The notes: a model not told the origin generated them from the letters alone. 64,000 nucleotides of DNA from Pseudomonas putida (GCF_004357765.1 NZ_SMTE01000017.1:50675-114674); one strand, 5' to 3'; counted from the stretch's first letter, positions 8,240 to 17,577 are shown. Program-made: numbers and translations.

Positions 8240-9490
8240 TCAATCCCAGCTCAAAGCCCCGCCGGTCTGATACTCGATAACCCGAGTCTCGAAGAAGTTC
8301 TTCTCCTTCTTCAAGTCCATGATCTCGCTCATCCATGGGAACGGGTTGTTGGTCCCCGGGTACTCTTCCTTCAGACCAATCTGGGTCAGGCGACGGTTGG
8401 CGATGAACTTGAGGTAGTCCTCCATCATCGCCGCGTTCATGCCCAGCACGCCGCGCGGCATGGTGTCACGGGCGTATTCGATCTCCAGCTGGGTCCCTTG
8501 CAGGATCATCTGAGTCGCTTCTTCCTTCATCGCCGCGTCCCACAGGTGCGGGTTCTCGATCTTGATCTGGTTGATCACGTCGATACCGAAGTTCAGGTGC
8601 ATCGACTCGTCACGCAGGATGTACTGGAACTGCTCGGCAACGCCGGTCATCTTGTTGCGGCGACCCATCGACAGGATCTGGGTGAAGCCGCAATAGAAGA
8701 AGATGCCTTCCAGTACGCAGTAGTAGGCGATCAGGTTGCGCAGCAGCTCCTTGTCGGTCTCGACGGTGCCGGTGTTGAATTCCGGATCGGAGATGGCGCG
8801 GGTGTACTTCAGGCCCCAGGCGGCTTTCTTCGCGACCGATGGGATCTCGTGGTACATGTTGAAGATCTCGCCTTCATCCATGCCCAGCGACTCGATGCAG
8901 TACTGGTAGGCGTGGGTGTGGATCGCCTCTTCGAAGGCCTGGCGCAGGATGTACTGGCGGCACTCCGGGTTGGTGATCAGACGGTACACGGCCAGGGCCA
9001 GATTGTTGGCGACCAGCGAGTCGGCGGTGGAGAAGAAGCCGAGGTTGCGCATGACGATGCGGCGCTCGTCCTCGGTCAGGCCGTCCTGGCTCTTCCACAG
9101 GGCGATGTCGGCGGTCATGTTGACCTCTTGCGGCATCCAGTGGTTGGCGCAGCCGTCGAGGTACTTCTGCCAGGCCCAGTCGTACTTGAACGGTACCAGC
9201 TGATTGAGGTCGGCGCGGCAGTTGATCATGCGCTTTTCGTCAACGCGTACGCGGGCCGAGGAACCTTCCAGCTCGGCCAGGCCTTCGGCGATGTCGAGGT
9301 CGTTCAGGGCAGCCTTGGCACGCTTGACCGCCTCGGAGTCGTCGGCGGTGGCAGCACGGGCTTCCTGGGCAGCGGCGTCGCCGGCGCTGTCCAGTTTGTC
9401 GAGGGTGGCTGCGGCGTTGCCCTGTGGGGCGGCGGCGCCTTTGGCGGCGACTTCGCCGTCTTCCTTGTCGAATTCGTCCCAGCTCAGCAT
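8240..9490 (-). CDS. nrdB: class Ia ribonucleotide reductase, small (R2) subunit
   Basis: A 416-aa R2 protein that holds the di-iron/tyrosyl radical used by NrdA to reduce ribonucleoside diphosphates. It contains the iron-ligand helices [11 protein letters not shown] and [10 protein letters not shown] and the usual C-terminal tail. The chosen start is ATG 9490 ([12 protein letters not shown]), nine bases after AGGAG; a GTG at 9517 and ATG at 9496 are in frame but less well spaced. The first 90 residues are an Ala/Asp-rich extension, as in other pseudomonads. It is separated from nrdA by 541 bases with a terminator and its own candidate NrdR boxes, so it may be transcribed on its own. Confidence 0.97.
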   Translation of the reverse strand: MLSWDEFDKEDGEVAAKGAAAPQGNAAATLDKLDSAGDAAAQEARAATADDSEAVKRAKAALNDLDIAEGLAELEGSSARVRVDEKRMINCRADLNQLVPFKYDWAWQKYLDGCANHWMPQEVNMTADIALWKSQDGLTEDERRIVMRNLGFFSTADSLVANNLALAVYRLITNPECRQYILRQAFEEAIHTHAYQYCIESLGMDEGEIFNMYHEIPSVAKKAAWGLKYTRAISDPEFNTGTVETDKELLRNLIAYYCVLEGIFFYCGFTQILSMGRRNKMTGVAEQFQYILRDESMHLNFGIDVINQIKIENPHLWDAAMKEEATQMILQGTQLEIEYARDTMPRGVLGMNAAMMEDYLKFIANRRLTQIGLKEEYPGTNNPFPWMSEIMDLKKEKNFFETRVIEYQTGGALSWD

Positions 9491-9819
9491 GGTCATTGGC
9501 TCCTGCTTGAGGGTCACCCTCGGGTAACCGGTTGGATAGTGAAAATCTGATGCCTGTACGCAAGGCCGTTACGGCGATAGGACAGCTCGAGAGGCTGACT
9601 CTCGTTTACATCTGAATGTGTTCTGGCATGTGCCCGGCCATGCCTCGGAAGGGGCCAGGGCGCGCGAACAAAGGGGCGCGAAGTATAACGGAATTCGCTC
9701 GGAATCGGGACGCGCAACACGTGCGGACGGGGTAATTTTTCGACCGGTTTTGCGCGCATCCGTTCACGTATCTCGTGTCGTTTTCCACGGGAGGAGAGTG
9801 TAGCGGCAAATGTCTGGGT

Positions 9820-9867
9820 CTACCACATGTAGCGTTGGAATATTTTTAGATCTACTAGATGTTGTGG
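9820..9867 (-). promoter_or_regulatory. candidate NrdR box pair upstream of nrdB
   Basis: Two 16-bp sites 32 bp apart: CTACCACATGTAGCGT at 9820-9835 (10/16 to the palindromic consensus acacwATATATwgtgt) and CTACTAGATGTTGTGG at 9852-9867 (11/16). NrdR binds pairs of boxes 31-32 bp apart, so the spacing supports the weak matches. They lie about 330 bases before the nrdB start. The rest of 9491-9819 shows no gene. Confidence 0.5.
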
Positions 9868-9882
9868 TTCTACAGACGCAAT

Positions 9883-9898
9883 CGCCGGCAAGCCGGCG
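9883..9898. repeat. REP-like palindrome
   Basis: CGCCGGC-AA-GCCGGCG, a 7-bp perfect stem flanked by imperfectly paired CAGACG and CGTCTG arms, in the nrdA-nrdB gap. Confidence 0.6.
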
Positions 9899-9982
9899 TC
9901 TGCAGATACCTCGGAGGCCCGGGGTAGCTACCCAATGCCCGGCGGGCAACGCAGGGGGCAAGGTCTCTCGGTGACGCGGATA

Positions 9983-10025
9983 CAAAAATGCCGCGCGGGG
10001 CGCCCGTGGGCACCCCGCGCGGCAT
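9983..10025 (-). terminator. nrdA terminator
   Basis: A near-perfect 18-bp GC-rich hairpin (9988-10025, arms beginning ATGCCGCGCGGGG) followed on the minus strand by UUUUU (9983-9987). It begins seven bases after the nrdA stop and should end most nrdA transcripts before nrdB. Confidence 0.85.
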
Positions 10026-10031
10026 CAGGCC

Positions 10032-12911
10032 TTACTGGCAGGCTTCGCAGTCAGGCTCGTCGATCGCGCAGGCCTTCGGCACTGGCGCAGGGCCGGCTGC
10101 CTGGACCGGGGCGCTGTCGCCACCGCTGGATACGGCGTTGAGCTTGCCGGTGTTGATGGTCGACTTCTCGGTGCTGGTCGCGGCCAGGGCACGGAGATAG
10201 TAGGTGGTCTTCAGACCACGGTACCAGGCCATGCGGTAGGTCACGTCCAGCTTCTTGCCCGAGGCGCCGGCGATGTACAGGTTCAGCGACTGGGCCTGGT
10301 CGATCCACTTCTGGCGACGGGAGGCGGCATCGACGATCCACTTGGTCTCGACTTCGAACGCGGTGGCGTACAGGTCCTTCAGCTCTTGCGGGATACGCTC
10401 GATCTGCTGAACCGAACCGTCGTAGTACTTCAGGTCGTTGATCATGACCGAGTCCCACAGGCCACGGGCCTTCAGGTCGCGGACCAGGTACGGGTTGATC
10501 ACGGTGAACTCGCCCGATAGGTTCGACTTCACGTACAGGTTCTGGTAGGTCGGCTCGATGGACTGCGACACGCCGGTGATGTTGGCGATGGTCGCGGTCG
10601 GCGCGATGGCCATGATGTTCGAGTTACGGATACCTTTCTTGACGCGCTCGCGCACCGGGGCCCAGTCGAGGCTTTCTTCCAGGTTGACGTCGATGTACTT
10701 GGCGCCACGGGCCTCGATCAGGATCTGTTGCGAATCCAGCGGCAGGATGCCCTTGGACCACAGCGAACCCTGGAAGGTCTCGTACGCGCCGCGCTCGTCG
10801 GCCAGGTCGCAGGAAGCCTGGATGGCGAAGTAGCTGACCGCTTCCATCGACTTGTCGGCGAACTCGACGGCAGCGTCGGAACCGTAAGGGATGTGCTGCA
10901 GGTACAGCGCATCCTGGAAGCCCATGATGCCCAGGCCGACCGGACGGTGCTTGAAGTTCGAGTTACGCGCTTGCGGCACCGAGTAGTAGTTGATGTCGAT
11001 CACGTTGTCGAGCATGCGCACGGCGGTGTTCACGGTGCGTTGCAGCTTGGCGGTGTCCAGCTTGCCGTCGACAATGTGGTTCGGCAGGTTGATCGAGCCC
11101 AGGTTGCAGACCGCGATCTCGTCCTTGTTGGTGTTCAAGGTGATCTCGGTGCACAGGTTCGAGCTGTGGACCACGCCTACGTGCTGCTGCGGCGAACGCA
11201 GGTTGCACGGATCCTTGAAGGTCAGCCATGGGTGGCCGGTCTCGAACAGCATCGACAGCATCTTGCGCCACAGGTCTTTGGCCTGGACGGTCTTGAACAC
11301 CTTGATCTTGTTGTACTCGGTCAGGGCTTCGTAGTACTCGTAGCGCTCTTCGAAGGCCTTGCCGGTCAGGTCGTGCAGGTCTGGCACTTCCGATGGCGAG
11401 AACAGGGTCCACTTGCCGTCGTCGAAGACGCGCTTCATGAACAGGTCAGGGATCCAGTTGGCGGTGTTCATGTCGTGGGTACGACGACGATCGTCACCGG
11501 TGTTCTTGCGCAGTTCGATGAACTCTTCGATGTCCAGGTGCCAGGTTTCCAGGTAGGCACAGACAGCGCCCTTGCGCTTGCCGCCCTGGTTGACCGCGAC
11601 GGCGGTGTCGTTGACCACTTTGAGGAACGGTACGACGCCCTGGGACTTGCCGTTGGTGCCCTTGATGTAGGAGCCCAGCGCACGCACCGGAGTCCAGTCG
11701 TTGCCCAGGCCACCGGCGAATTTCGACAGCATGGCGTTGTCGTGGATCGCGTGGTAGATGCCCGACAGGTCGTCCGGAACGGTGGTCAGGTAGCAGCTCG
11801 ACAGCTGCGGACGCAGGGTGCCGGCGTTGAACAGGGTCGGGGTCGAAGCCATGTAGTCGAAGGACGACAACAGGTTGTAGAACTCGATCGCACGGGCTTC
11901 CTTGTCTTTCTCTTCCAGCGCCAGGCCCATGGCCACACGCATGAAGAACACCTGCGGCAGCTCGAAGCGCACGCCATCCTTGTGGATGAAGTAGCGATCG
12001 TAAAGGGTCTGCAGGCCCAGGTAGGTGAATTGCTGGTCACGCTCGTGGTCGATGGCCTTGCCCAGTTTTTCCAGGTCGTAGTTGGCCAGTGCCGGATCCA
12101 GCAGTTCGAACTCGATACCTTTGGCCACGTAGGCCGGCAGGGCCTTGGCGTACAGGTCGGCCATCTCGTGGTGGGTGGCGCTGTCGGCCACGCCCAGGAA
12201 GCCCAGGCCTTCGGCACGCAGGGTGTCCATCAGCAGGCGGGCGGTGACGAACGAGTAGTTCGGCTCGCGCTCGACCAGGGTACGGGCGGTCATCACCAGG
12301 GCGGTGTTGACGTCCTTCAAGGCCACGCCGTCGTACAGGTTCTTCAGGGTGTCGCGCTGGATCAGGCCGCCATCGACTTCGGCCAGGCCTTCGCAGGCTT
12401 CGCTGATGATGGTGTTCAGGCGGGCCATGTCGAGCGGCGCCAGGCTGCCGTCGGCCAGGGTGATGCGAATGCTCGGGTGCGGCTCGACCACGCTGTCGGT
12501 GGCGACGCGGGTGGCGCGCTCCTTGGCGCGTTGCTCGCGGTAGATCACGTAGTCGCGAGCGACCTTCTGCTCGCCGGCGCGCATCAGGGCCAGTTCGACC
12601 TGGTCCTGGATTTCTTCGATGTGGATGGTGCCACCCGATGGCATGCGACGCTTGAACGTGGCAGTGACCTGCTCGGTCAGGCGCGCGACGGTGTCGTGGA
12701 TGCGCGACGAGGCAGCGGCGGTGCCGCCTTCAACTGCGAGGAACGCCTTGGTGATGGCCACGGTGATCTTGTCGTCGGTATAGGGGACGACAGTGCCGTT
12801 GCGCTTGATCACGCGCAGTTGGCCAGGGGCGGTGGCAGCCAGATCCTGATGGGCATCGGCGGCCTGCGGCACCTTGGCCTGCGAGTTCTCGCGAGTTGTG
12901 TCGGTTTGCAT
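10032..12911 (-). CDS. nrdA: class Ia ribonucleotide reductase, large (R1) subunit
   Basis: A 959-aa R1 subunit. Residues about 30-125 are an ATP-cone (LRVIKRNGTVVPYTDDKITV) and a second cone-like unit follows at about 148-240 (IRITLADGSLAPLDMARLN), giving the allosteric overall-activity site. The catalytic core shows the SSCYL cysteine, NLCTEI and NLGSINLPN, and the C-terminus ends CEAC-Q, the redox shuttle cysteines. Start ATG 12911 lies ten bases after GGAG. The gene has a leader of over 300 bases with NrdR and DnaA sites. Length is longer than E. coli NrdA (761 aa) because of the extra N-terminal cone, as known in P. aeruginosa. Confidence 0.97.
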   Translation of the reverse strand: MQTDTTRENSQAKVPQAADAHQDLAATAPGQLRVIKRNGTVVPYTDDKITVAITKAFLAVEGGTAAASSRIHDTVARLTEQVTATFKRRMPSGGTIHIEEIQDQVELALMRAGEQKVARDYVIYREQRAKERATRVATDSVVEPHPSIRITLADGSLAPLDMARLNTIISEACEGLAEVDGGLIQRDTLKNLYDGVALKDVNTALVMTARTLVEREPNYSFVTARLLMDTLRAEGLGFLGVADSATHHEMADLYAKALPAYVAKGIEFELLDPALANYDLEKLGKAIDHERDQQFTYLGLQTLYDRYFIHKDGVRFELPQVFFMRVAMGLALEEKDKEARAIEFYNLLSSFDYMASTPTLFNAGTLRPQLSSCYLTTVPDDLSGIYHAIHDNAMLSKFAGGLGNDWTPVRALGSYIKGTNGKSQGVVPFLKVVNDTAVAVNQGGKRKGAVCAYLETWHLDIEEFIELRKNTGDDRRRTHDMNTANWIPDLFMKRVFDDGKWTLFSPSEVPDLHDLTGKAFEERYEYYEALTEYNKIKVFKTVQAKDLWRKMLSMLFETGHPWLTFKDPCNLRSPQQHVGVVHSSNLCTEITLNTNKDEIAVCNLGSINLPNHIVDGKLDTAKLQRTVNTAVRMLDNVIDINYYSVPQARNSNFKHRPVGLGIMGFQDALYLQHIPYGSDAAVEFADKSMEAVSYFAIQASCDLADERGAYETFQGSLWSKGILPLDSQQILIEARGAKYIDVNLEESLDWAPVRERVKKGIRNSNIMAIAPTATIANITGVSQSIEPTYQNLYVKSNLSGEFTVINPYLVRDLKARGLWDSVMINDLKYYDGSVQQIERIPQELKDLYATAFEVETKWIVDAASRRQKWIDQAQSLNLYIAGASGKKLDVTYRMAWYRGLKTTYYLRALAATSTEKSTINTGKLNAVSSGGDSAPVQAAGPAPVPKACAIDEPDCEACQ

Positions 12912-13243
12912 GGGTGGGTGTCTCCACAGTTTCTATATTGTTCAGGCGCGTTGTGCGCGCCCACCGTTCCGTCCACTTGCTCGATGGCCAGCCGGGGGAT
13001 GCGGCATGCACGCGCATCCACCCGCTCGGGCGTACCGACTTCGGGACAGATCAGGAATGAGGGGCAAAAAACCTGCCGCTCCCTGGCCGAAGTCAAATGC
13101 TGTCGGGACCGGACAGGGCCGGGCCAAAAGCTGTTGCTCTTAATGCTTCCGCTGGAGCGGTTTGGCTGACGGAACCACGTAAAACCTTGCGAGAAATTTC
13201 GCTTGAATTTCTCCGCCGGCTGGTGTTGGCGATGGTGAGCCAA

Positions 13244-13290
13244 ACCCAATATCTAGTGGTTCGTTGCGATAGGGATACAAGATAATGCGG
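13244..13290 (-). promoter_or_regulatory. candidate NrdR box pair upstream of nrdA
   Basis: ACCCAATATCTAGTGG at 13244-13259 (13/16 to the NrdR consensus) and ATACAAGATAATGCGG at 13275-13290 (11/16), exactly 31 bp apart. NrdR is the ATP/dATP-binding repressor of reductase genes. The boxes are about 330 bases before the nrdA ATG. The stretch 12912-13243 shows no gene, so the mRNA leader is probably long. Confidence 0.65.
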
Positions 13291-13317
13291 TCTTGGGGCC
13301 TTTGCAAGGCAATCGCC

Positions 13318-13326
13318 TGTGGATAA
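13318..13326 (-). promoter_or_regulatory. consensus DnaA box upstream of nrdA
   Basis: TGTGGATAA on the plus strand, that is TTATCCACA read towards nrdA, a perfect strong DnaA box 28 bases beyond the NrdR pair. DnaA is known to act at the nrdAB promoter of E. coli. Confidence 0.6.
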
Positions 13327-13563
13327 CTTGTGCGTACTTTGTGAGTGAAGAGTGGGTATTCGCTGTAGGCCTTGTACCAAGAGGTTTGCGCTATTTTTCT
13401 CTGCTTCGTCGAGCCAGTGCAGTTTTTTTCGGGCGCGAACCCTATCACAAAAAACGGTTCAGTCGAGGGGGCCGTGCGGCGGCTTGGCAGTGCCCTGGGC
13501 AGCCCTTAGTATCCTGGGCATATATTGCTCTTTGGTTAAACGATCATCGTCGCTTGTGCTGGG

Positions 13564-13590
13564 CCCTTCGCGGGTAAACCCGCTCCTACA
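13564..13590 (-). repeat. REP element, first of an inverted pair
   Basis: CCCTTCGCGGGTAAACCCGC then TCCTACA, the reverse complement of the REP at 7291. It faces the copy at 13626, 35 bases away, forming a BIME-like pair between the nrdA leader and the RstA-like gene. The stretch 13327-13563 shows no gene. Confidence 0.85.
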
Positions 13591-13625
13591 GGTACTGCGC
13601 CGTTCCCAGCGGGCGGTGACCATCC

Positions 13626-13655
13626 TGTAGGAGCGGGTTTACCCGCGAAGGGGCC
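13626..13655 (+). repeat. REP element, second of an inverted pair
   Basis: TGTAGGAGCGGGTTTACCCG then CGAAGGGGCC, identical in its core to the copy at 7291 and inverted relative to 13564. Confidence 0.85.
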
Positions 13656-13690
13656 AGCACCGGCAATAGAACAACAAAAGGCACGAAGCC

Positions 13691-14389
13691 ATGGCGCACC
13701 CCGCACCCCGCATCCTCATCGTCGAAGACGACCCCCGCCTGGCCGAGCTCACCGCCGAGTACCTGCAGGCCAACGCCTTCGAGGTGACCATCGAGCACGA
13801 TGGTGCCCGCGCCGTGCGCCGGATCCTCGACAGCCAGCCCGACCTGGTGGTGCTCGACCTGATGCTCCCCGGCGAGGACGGTCTGAGCATCTGCCGACGG
13901 GTCCGCGGCCAGTATCCCGGGCCGATTCTCATGCTCACCGCCCGCAGCGATGAACTCGACCAAGTGCAGGGCCTGGACCTGGGCGCTGACGACTATGTGT
14001 GCAAACCGGTGCGTCCGCGCCTGCTGCTGGCGCACCTCCAGGCCTTGCTGCGGCGCAGCGAACCGGCCCAGGCCAGGGAGCAGGCGCTGGCCTTCGGCGC
14101 ACTGCGCATCGACAGCCGCTTGCGCGAGGCCTGGTTGGGCGAGCAGCCGATCGAGCTCACCGGAGCCGAATTCGACCTGCTCTGGCTGCTGGCCAGCAAT
14201 GCCGGCAAGGTGCTCTCGCGCGAGCAGATCTTCACCGCGCTGCGCGGCGTCGGCTATGACGGCCAGGACCGCTCCATCGATGTGCGAATCTCGCGCATCC
14301 GCCCGCGCATCGGCGACGACCCGGACCACCCACGGCTGATCAAGACCCTGCGCGGCAAGGGCTACCTGTTCGTCGGCGATGCCCCATGA
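13691..14389 (+). CDS. rstA: RstA-like OmpR-family response regulator
   Basis: A 232-aa response regulator. The receiver domain (residues 8-120) has the acidic pair EDD, phospho-acceptor Asp in VVLDLMLPGEDG, and Lys in DYVCKPV. The C-terminal half is a winged helix with LTGAEFDLLWLLASN and GKGYLFV. The stop overlaps the start of the histidine kinase gene, its evident partner. The family and the position beside nrdA match the pair next to nrdA in P. aeruginosa; the RstA name is by similarity of type, and the signal it answers is not known from the sequence. Confidence 0.85.
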   Translation: MAHPAPRILIVEDDPRLAELTAEYLQANAFEVTIEHDGARAVRRILDSQPDLVVLDLMLPGEDGLSICRRVRGQYPGPILMLTARSDELDQVQGLDLGADDYVCKPVRPRLLLAHLQALLRRSEPAQAREQALAFGALRIDSRLREAWLGEQPIELTGAEFDLLWLLASNAGKVLSREQIFTALRGVGYDGQDRSIDVRISRIRPRIGDDPDHPRLIKTLRGKGYLFVGDAP

Positions 14390-15993
14390 ACAACTCGATC
14401 TTCCTGCGTATCTATGGCGGCATGCTCGCCGTGCTGGTGCTGGTCGCCTTGCTGGGTGTGCTCAGCCTGCACCTGGTCAACGAAGTGCGTACGGCCCAAC
14501 ACCGCGAACGCCTGGCCCAGGGGACCTTCAGCCTGATGGCTGACAACCTGGCGCAGCAGAACGACACCGAGCGCAAGCGCTCGCTGCTGATGTGGAAACG
14601 GCTGCTCGGTGTGCCGCTGGCGCTGCAGCCGATGTCGGCGCGCAGCCTCGATGGCGGACAGCGCGCCCGCCTGAATCGTGGCCAGGTGGTGGTGCTGGAG
14701 ACCGGGCCGCATGCCGTGACGGTCCTGCGCAAGGTCGGCCAACAGGACCTGTTGCTGGTGGCGCAGATCAAGCAGGTGAGCGAGCAGTTGGCCCGCGCTA
14801 CGTTGTACCTGCTGGCCGACGAGCTGGTGCGCTACCCGGTGACCGAGCAGCAGCAACGCCTGGCGCAGCTCCGCCAGAGCAAGGGTTTCGGCTTCGGCGT
14901 GGCCCTGACGCGGCTGGAGCGGGTCGGCCTGGACGATGATCAGCGACGGCGGGTGGAGGAGGGCGACACGGTCATGGCCCTGGGCCCGGAAGGTGATGCC
15001 GTGCGCGTGTTCGCAGGCCTGCCGGGCTCGCCCTGGGTGCTGGAAATCGGGCCGCTGCAGCCGCTTAACCCCTATCCGCCGCAGCTGTTGATCCTCATCA
15101 CGTTCCTCGGCCTGTGTCTGATCGGCCTGGTGGTGTACTTGCTGGTGCGGCAACTGGAACGGCGGGTGTCGGGCCTGGAGATCGCTGCCACGCGCATCGC
15201 CCAAGGTAGCCTGGATACCCGCGTGCCCGCGGGCGATGCCGACTCGGTAGGGCGCCTGGCCGCAGCCTTCAACCGTATGGCCGAGCACCTGCAACGTTCA
15301 CTGAACATGCAGCGCGAGCTGGTGCGGGCGGTGTCCCACGAGTTGCGCACGCCAGTGGCGCGGTTGCGTTTCGGCCTGGAGATGATCGAAAGCGCAACTT
15401 CCGACCAGACCCGCGCCAAGCACCTCGCCGGCATGGATGGGGATATCCAGGACCTCGACCGGTTGGTCGACGAGATGCTCACCTACGCCCGGCTGGAGCA
15501 GGGCGCACCAGCGCTGAAGTTCGAGCGGGTGGATCTCGATGCCTTGTTCGATCGGGTGATCGACGAGCTGGCCCCGCTCAATGCTCAGGTCCGGCTGCTG
15601 CGTGGCAGTTGCCAGGCCCATGGCAGCGAGCCGGCCTGGGTCGAGGCCGAGCCACGTTACCTGCACCGTGCCCTGCAGAATCTGGTCAGCAACGCCTTGC
15701 GCCATGCCCGCAGCGAGGTGCGCCTGAGCTATCAGTTGGGCCAGCAGCGTTGCCGGATCGATGTGCAGGACGACGGCCCGGGTATACCTGAAGGCTTCTG
15801 GGACCGGATCTTCACGCCCTTCACCCGCCTCGACGACAGCCGTACCCGTGCCTCCGGTGGGCACGGCCTGGGCCTGTCTATCGTGCGGCGGATCATCTAT
15901 TGGCACGCCGGTCGTGCTTCGGTGGGGCGCAGTGCCGAGCTGGGAGGCGCTTGTTTCAGCCTCGACTGGCCCCGCGAGCAGGCGTCGGCCTAG
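14386..15993 (+). CDS. rstB: RstB-like sensor histidine kinase
   Basis: A 535-aa inner-membrane kinase. There is an N-terminal membrane segment (about residues 9-30), a periplasmic sensor of about 190 residues, a second segment (about 228-252), a HAMP linker, the phospho-acceptor box RAVSHELRTPVARL, an N box near QNLVSNALRHA, and G boxes DDGPGIP and GHGLGLSIV. It is coupled to the response regulator by an ATGA overlap. It ends only three bases from the stop of the convergent phosphopantetheinyl transferase gene, with no terminator between. Confidence 0.85.
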   Translation: MNNSIFLRIYGGMLAVLVLVALLGVLSLHLVNEVRTAQHRERLAQGTFSLMADNLAQQNDTERKRSLLMWKRLLGVPLALQPMSARSLDGGQRARLNRGQVVVLETGPHAVTVLRKVGQQDLLLVAQIKQVSEQLARATLYLLADELVRYPVTEQQQRLAQLRQSKGFGFGVALTRLERVGLDDDQRRRVEEGDTVMALGPEGDAVRVFAGLPGSPWVLEIGPLQPLNPYPPQLLILITFLGLCLIGLVVYLLVRQLERRVSGLEIAATRIAQGSLDTRVPAGDADSVGRLAAAFNRMAEHLQRSLNMQRELVRAVSHELRTPVARLRFGLEMIESATSDQTRAKHLAGMDGDIQDLDRLVDEMLTYARLEQGAPALKFERVDLDALFDRVIDELAPLNAQVRLLRGSCQAHGSEPAWVEAEPRYLHRALQNLVSNALRHARSEVRLSYQLGQQRCRIDVQDDGPGIPEGFWDRIFTPFTRLDDSRTRASGGHGLGLSIVRRIIYWHAGRASVGRSAELGGACFSLDWPREQASA

Positions 15994-15996
15994 AGG

Positions 15997-16698
15997 CTAA
16001 ACGCTGACCAGGCTGAGCAGGTGGCCGTCGTGCACGTTGAACTGGGCCTGCAACTCGACGCCGTAGCGCCATTCTGGCGACAGGTCGGTGAGCAGGCGCA
16101 GGCGCGCCTGGCCGTCTGCGCACCACGTCAGCACTTCGGCATGTTCGAAGTAGAAGCGCTGGCGGGTCAGGGGATAGAGGGCCTTGAACAGGCTTTCCTT
16201 GAGCGAGAAGGTCAAGGTGACGGCCATGGCCAGTTGGCTGTGGTCCAGGCGTTCGACCTCCGCTGGCGTGAGGATTTCGCCCAGCAGCCGCTCGGCCCGG
16301 GCTTCGTCGAGCAGTGCCTCCTGGTCCAGACCCAGGCCCCGGCAACTGCCCTCGGCGGCAACCACGGCGGCAGCCCAGCCCTTGCCATGGGTGATCGAGC
16401 CGTGGATACCCGCCGGCCAGATCGGTGCGCGATCCTCGTCGGTGCCCGGGACGTAATCGCGACCATCCAGGCGCTGCAGGGCGGCGCGGGCACAGACACG
16501 CCCGGCCAGATACTCGGCCTGGCGCTTGGCCACCGAGCGCTGCAGGCTGGTGCTGGGCGTGATGCCGGCGCGTTGGAAGTCGTCGGCGGCCAGGTGGGCC
16601 GGGTCGAAGCCGCAACTGACCAGCACTGCACCGGGCAGTGGCTGGGGCAATGGCCAATGGTACTGGAGCGGGGAACAGCAAGCGGGGAGTGTGTTCAT
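15997..16698 (-). CDS. pcpS: 4'-phosphopantetheinyl transferase (EntD/PcpS type)
   Basis: A 233-aa transferase that attaches phosphopantetheine from CoA to carrier domains of fatty acid, polyketide or siderophore synthases. The family signature is clear: GIHGSITHGKGWAAAVVA, LGLDQE (metal site), and FSLKESLFKALYP. The chosen start is ATG 16698 (MNTLPACCSP); an in-frame codon at 16743 would add an unlikely tail. It lies 48 bases after the dienelactone hydrolase gene on the same strand, perhaps co-transcribed. In P. aeruginosa a single such enzyme, PcpS, serves both primary and secondary metabolism. Confidence 0.88.
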   Translation of the reverse strand: MNTLPACCSPLQYHWPLPQPLPGAVLVSCGFDPAHLAADDFQRAGITPSTSLQRSVAKRQAEYLAGRVCARAALQRLDGRDYVPGTDEDRAPIWPAGIHGSITHGKGWAAAVVAAEGSCRGLGLDQEALLDEARAERLLGEILTPAEVERLDHSQLAMAVTLTFSLKESLFKALYPLTRQRFYFEHAEVLTWCADGQARLRLLTDLSPEWRYGVELQAQFNVHDGHLLSLVSV

Positions 16699-16746
16699 GG
16701 CGGTTATTGTGCCAGCCGTGGGGCTGCAAGGCAGCCCCGGCAAGGT

Positions 16747-17538
16747 TCAGTCGAACGCCTGCTTGAAGAAGGCCTGCATGTCCGCCCAGGACTTCTCGTC
16801 CGCTTCTTTGTTGTAGCCGATGTCCGGTCCGCCATGCTCGCCGTGGCTCAGGCGGTCGGCATCCGGGTTGCTGAAGCCGTGCTTGGCGCCGGGTAGGCTG
16901 ACGAACCGATAGTCGACCTTCGCGGCATCCATTTCCGCCTTGAAGGCTGCAACCTGCTGTTCGGTAACCATGCTGTCCGCCGCCCCATGTTCCACCAGGA
17001 TCTTGGCCCTGACCACGCCAGGCTTGGCTGGGGTCTGGGTGGCCAGGGCGCCATGGAAGCTCACCACACCGTCGAGCTTCTCGCCCCGGCGTGCGGCATC
17101 CAGTACCACCTTGCCGCCGAAGCAATAGCCAATGGCACCCAATTGGTGCTTGTTGGTGTTGGGTTGCAGCTTGAGCAAATCCAGCCCGGCGTCGAAACGC
17201 CTGGCTGCCGCTTGCGGGTCTTTCAACGCCGCGGCCATGAATGCCTGGGCATCGGCAGGGTGCTCGGTGTTCTTGCCGTCGCCGTACATGTCGATCGCCA
17301 GCGCGTTGTAGCCAAGTGCGGCGAGGTCGCGGGCGCGGCGCTTGGCGTAGTCGTTCAGCCCCCACCATTCATGCACCACGACGATGCCGGGGCGTTTGCC
17401 CTCGATGGCGTCGTCGTAGGCATAGTAGCCGATCAGCGCGTTGCCGTCGGCGTCCTGGTAGCGGATTTCGCGGGTCTGCACCGCCGCCTGGGCGAGCGGG
17501 ACGAGGCAAATCAGGGTCAAGGCCAGCAGGGCACGCAT
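16747..17538 (-). CDS. exported dienelactone hydrolase family protein
   Basis: A 263-aa alpha/beta hydrolase with an N-terminal signal peptide ending near AQA (residue about 20), so likely periplasmic. The nucleophile motif GYCFGG carries Cys, as in dienelactone hydrolase; the other triad members are Asp in HGAADSM and His in GAKHGFSNPDAD. The start ATG 17538 is seven bases after GGAG; a GTG two codons upstream is too close to it. It diverges from oprH, sharing the PhoP-box region. The true substrate is unknown. Confidence 0.88.
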   Translation of the reverse strand: MRALLALTLICLVPLAQAAVQTREIRYQDADGNALIGYYAYDDAIEGKRPGIVVVHEWWGLNDYAKRRARDLAALGYNALAIDMYGDGKNTEHPADAQAFMAAALKDPQAAARRFDAGLDLLKLQPNTNKHQLGAIGYCFGGKVVLDAARRGEKLDGVVSFHGALATQTPAKPGVVRAKILVEHGAADSMVTEQQVAAFKAEMDAAKVDYRFVSLPGAKHGFSNPDADRLSHGEHGGPDIGYNKEADEKSWADMQAFFKQAFD

Positions 17539-17577
17539 GTTCACGCTCCAGGTTCGGTAAAAGTCGACGGTCGTTTC

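Noticed and set aside
10728-13169. Open frame of 813 codons on the plus strand across nrdA
   Set aside because: It is antisense to nrdA, whose protein is clearly conserved; its translation shows the His/Gln/Val-rich bias of a GC-rich shadow frame.
13564-13655. Repeats as part of a CRISPR array
   Set aside because: Only two inverted copies with palindromic cores matching REPs found elsewhere; no regular spacers or cas genes.
15994-15996. Hidden terminator between rstB and the convergent transferase gene
   Set aside because: The two stops are three bases apart and no hairpin is present there; transcripts must overlap.
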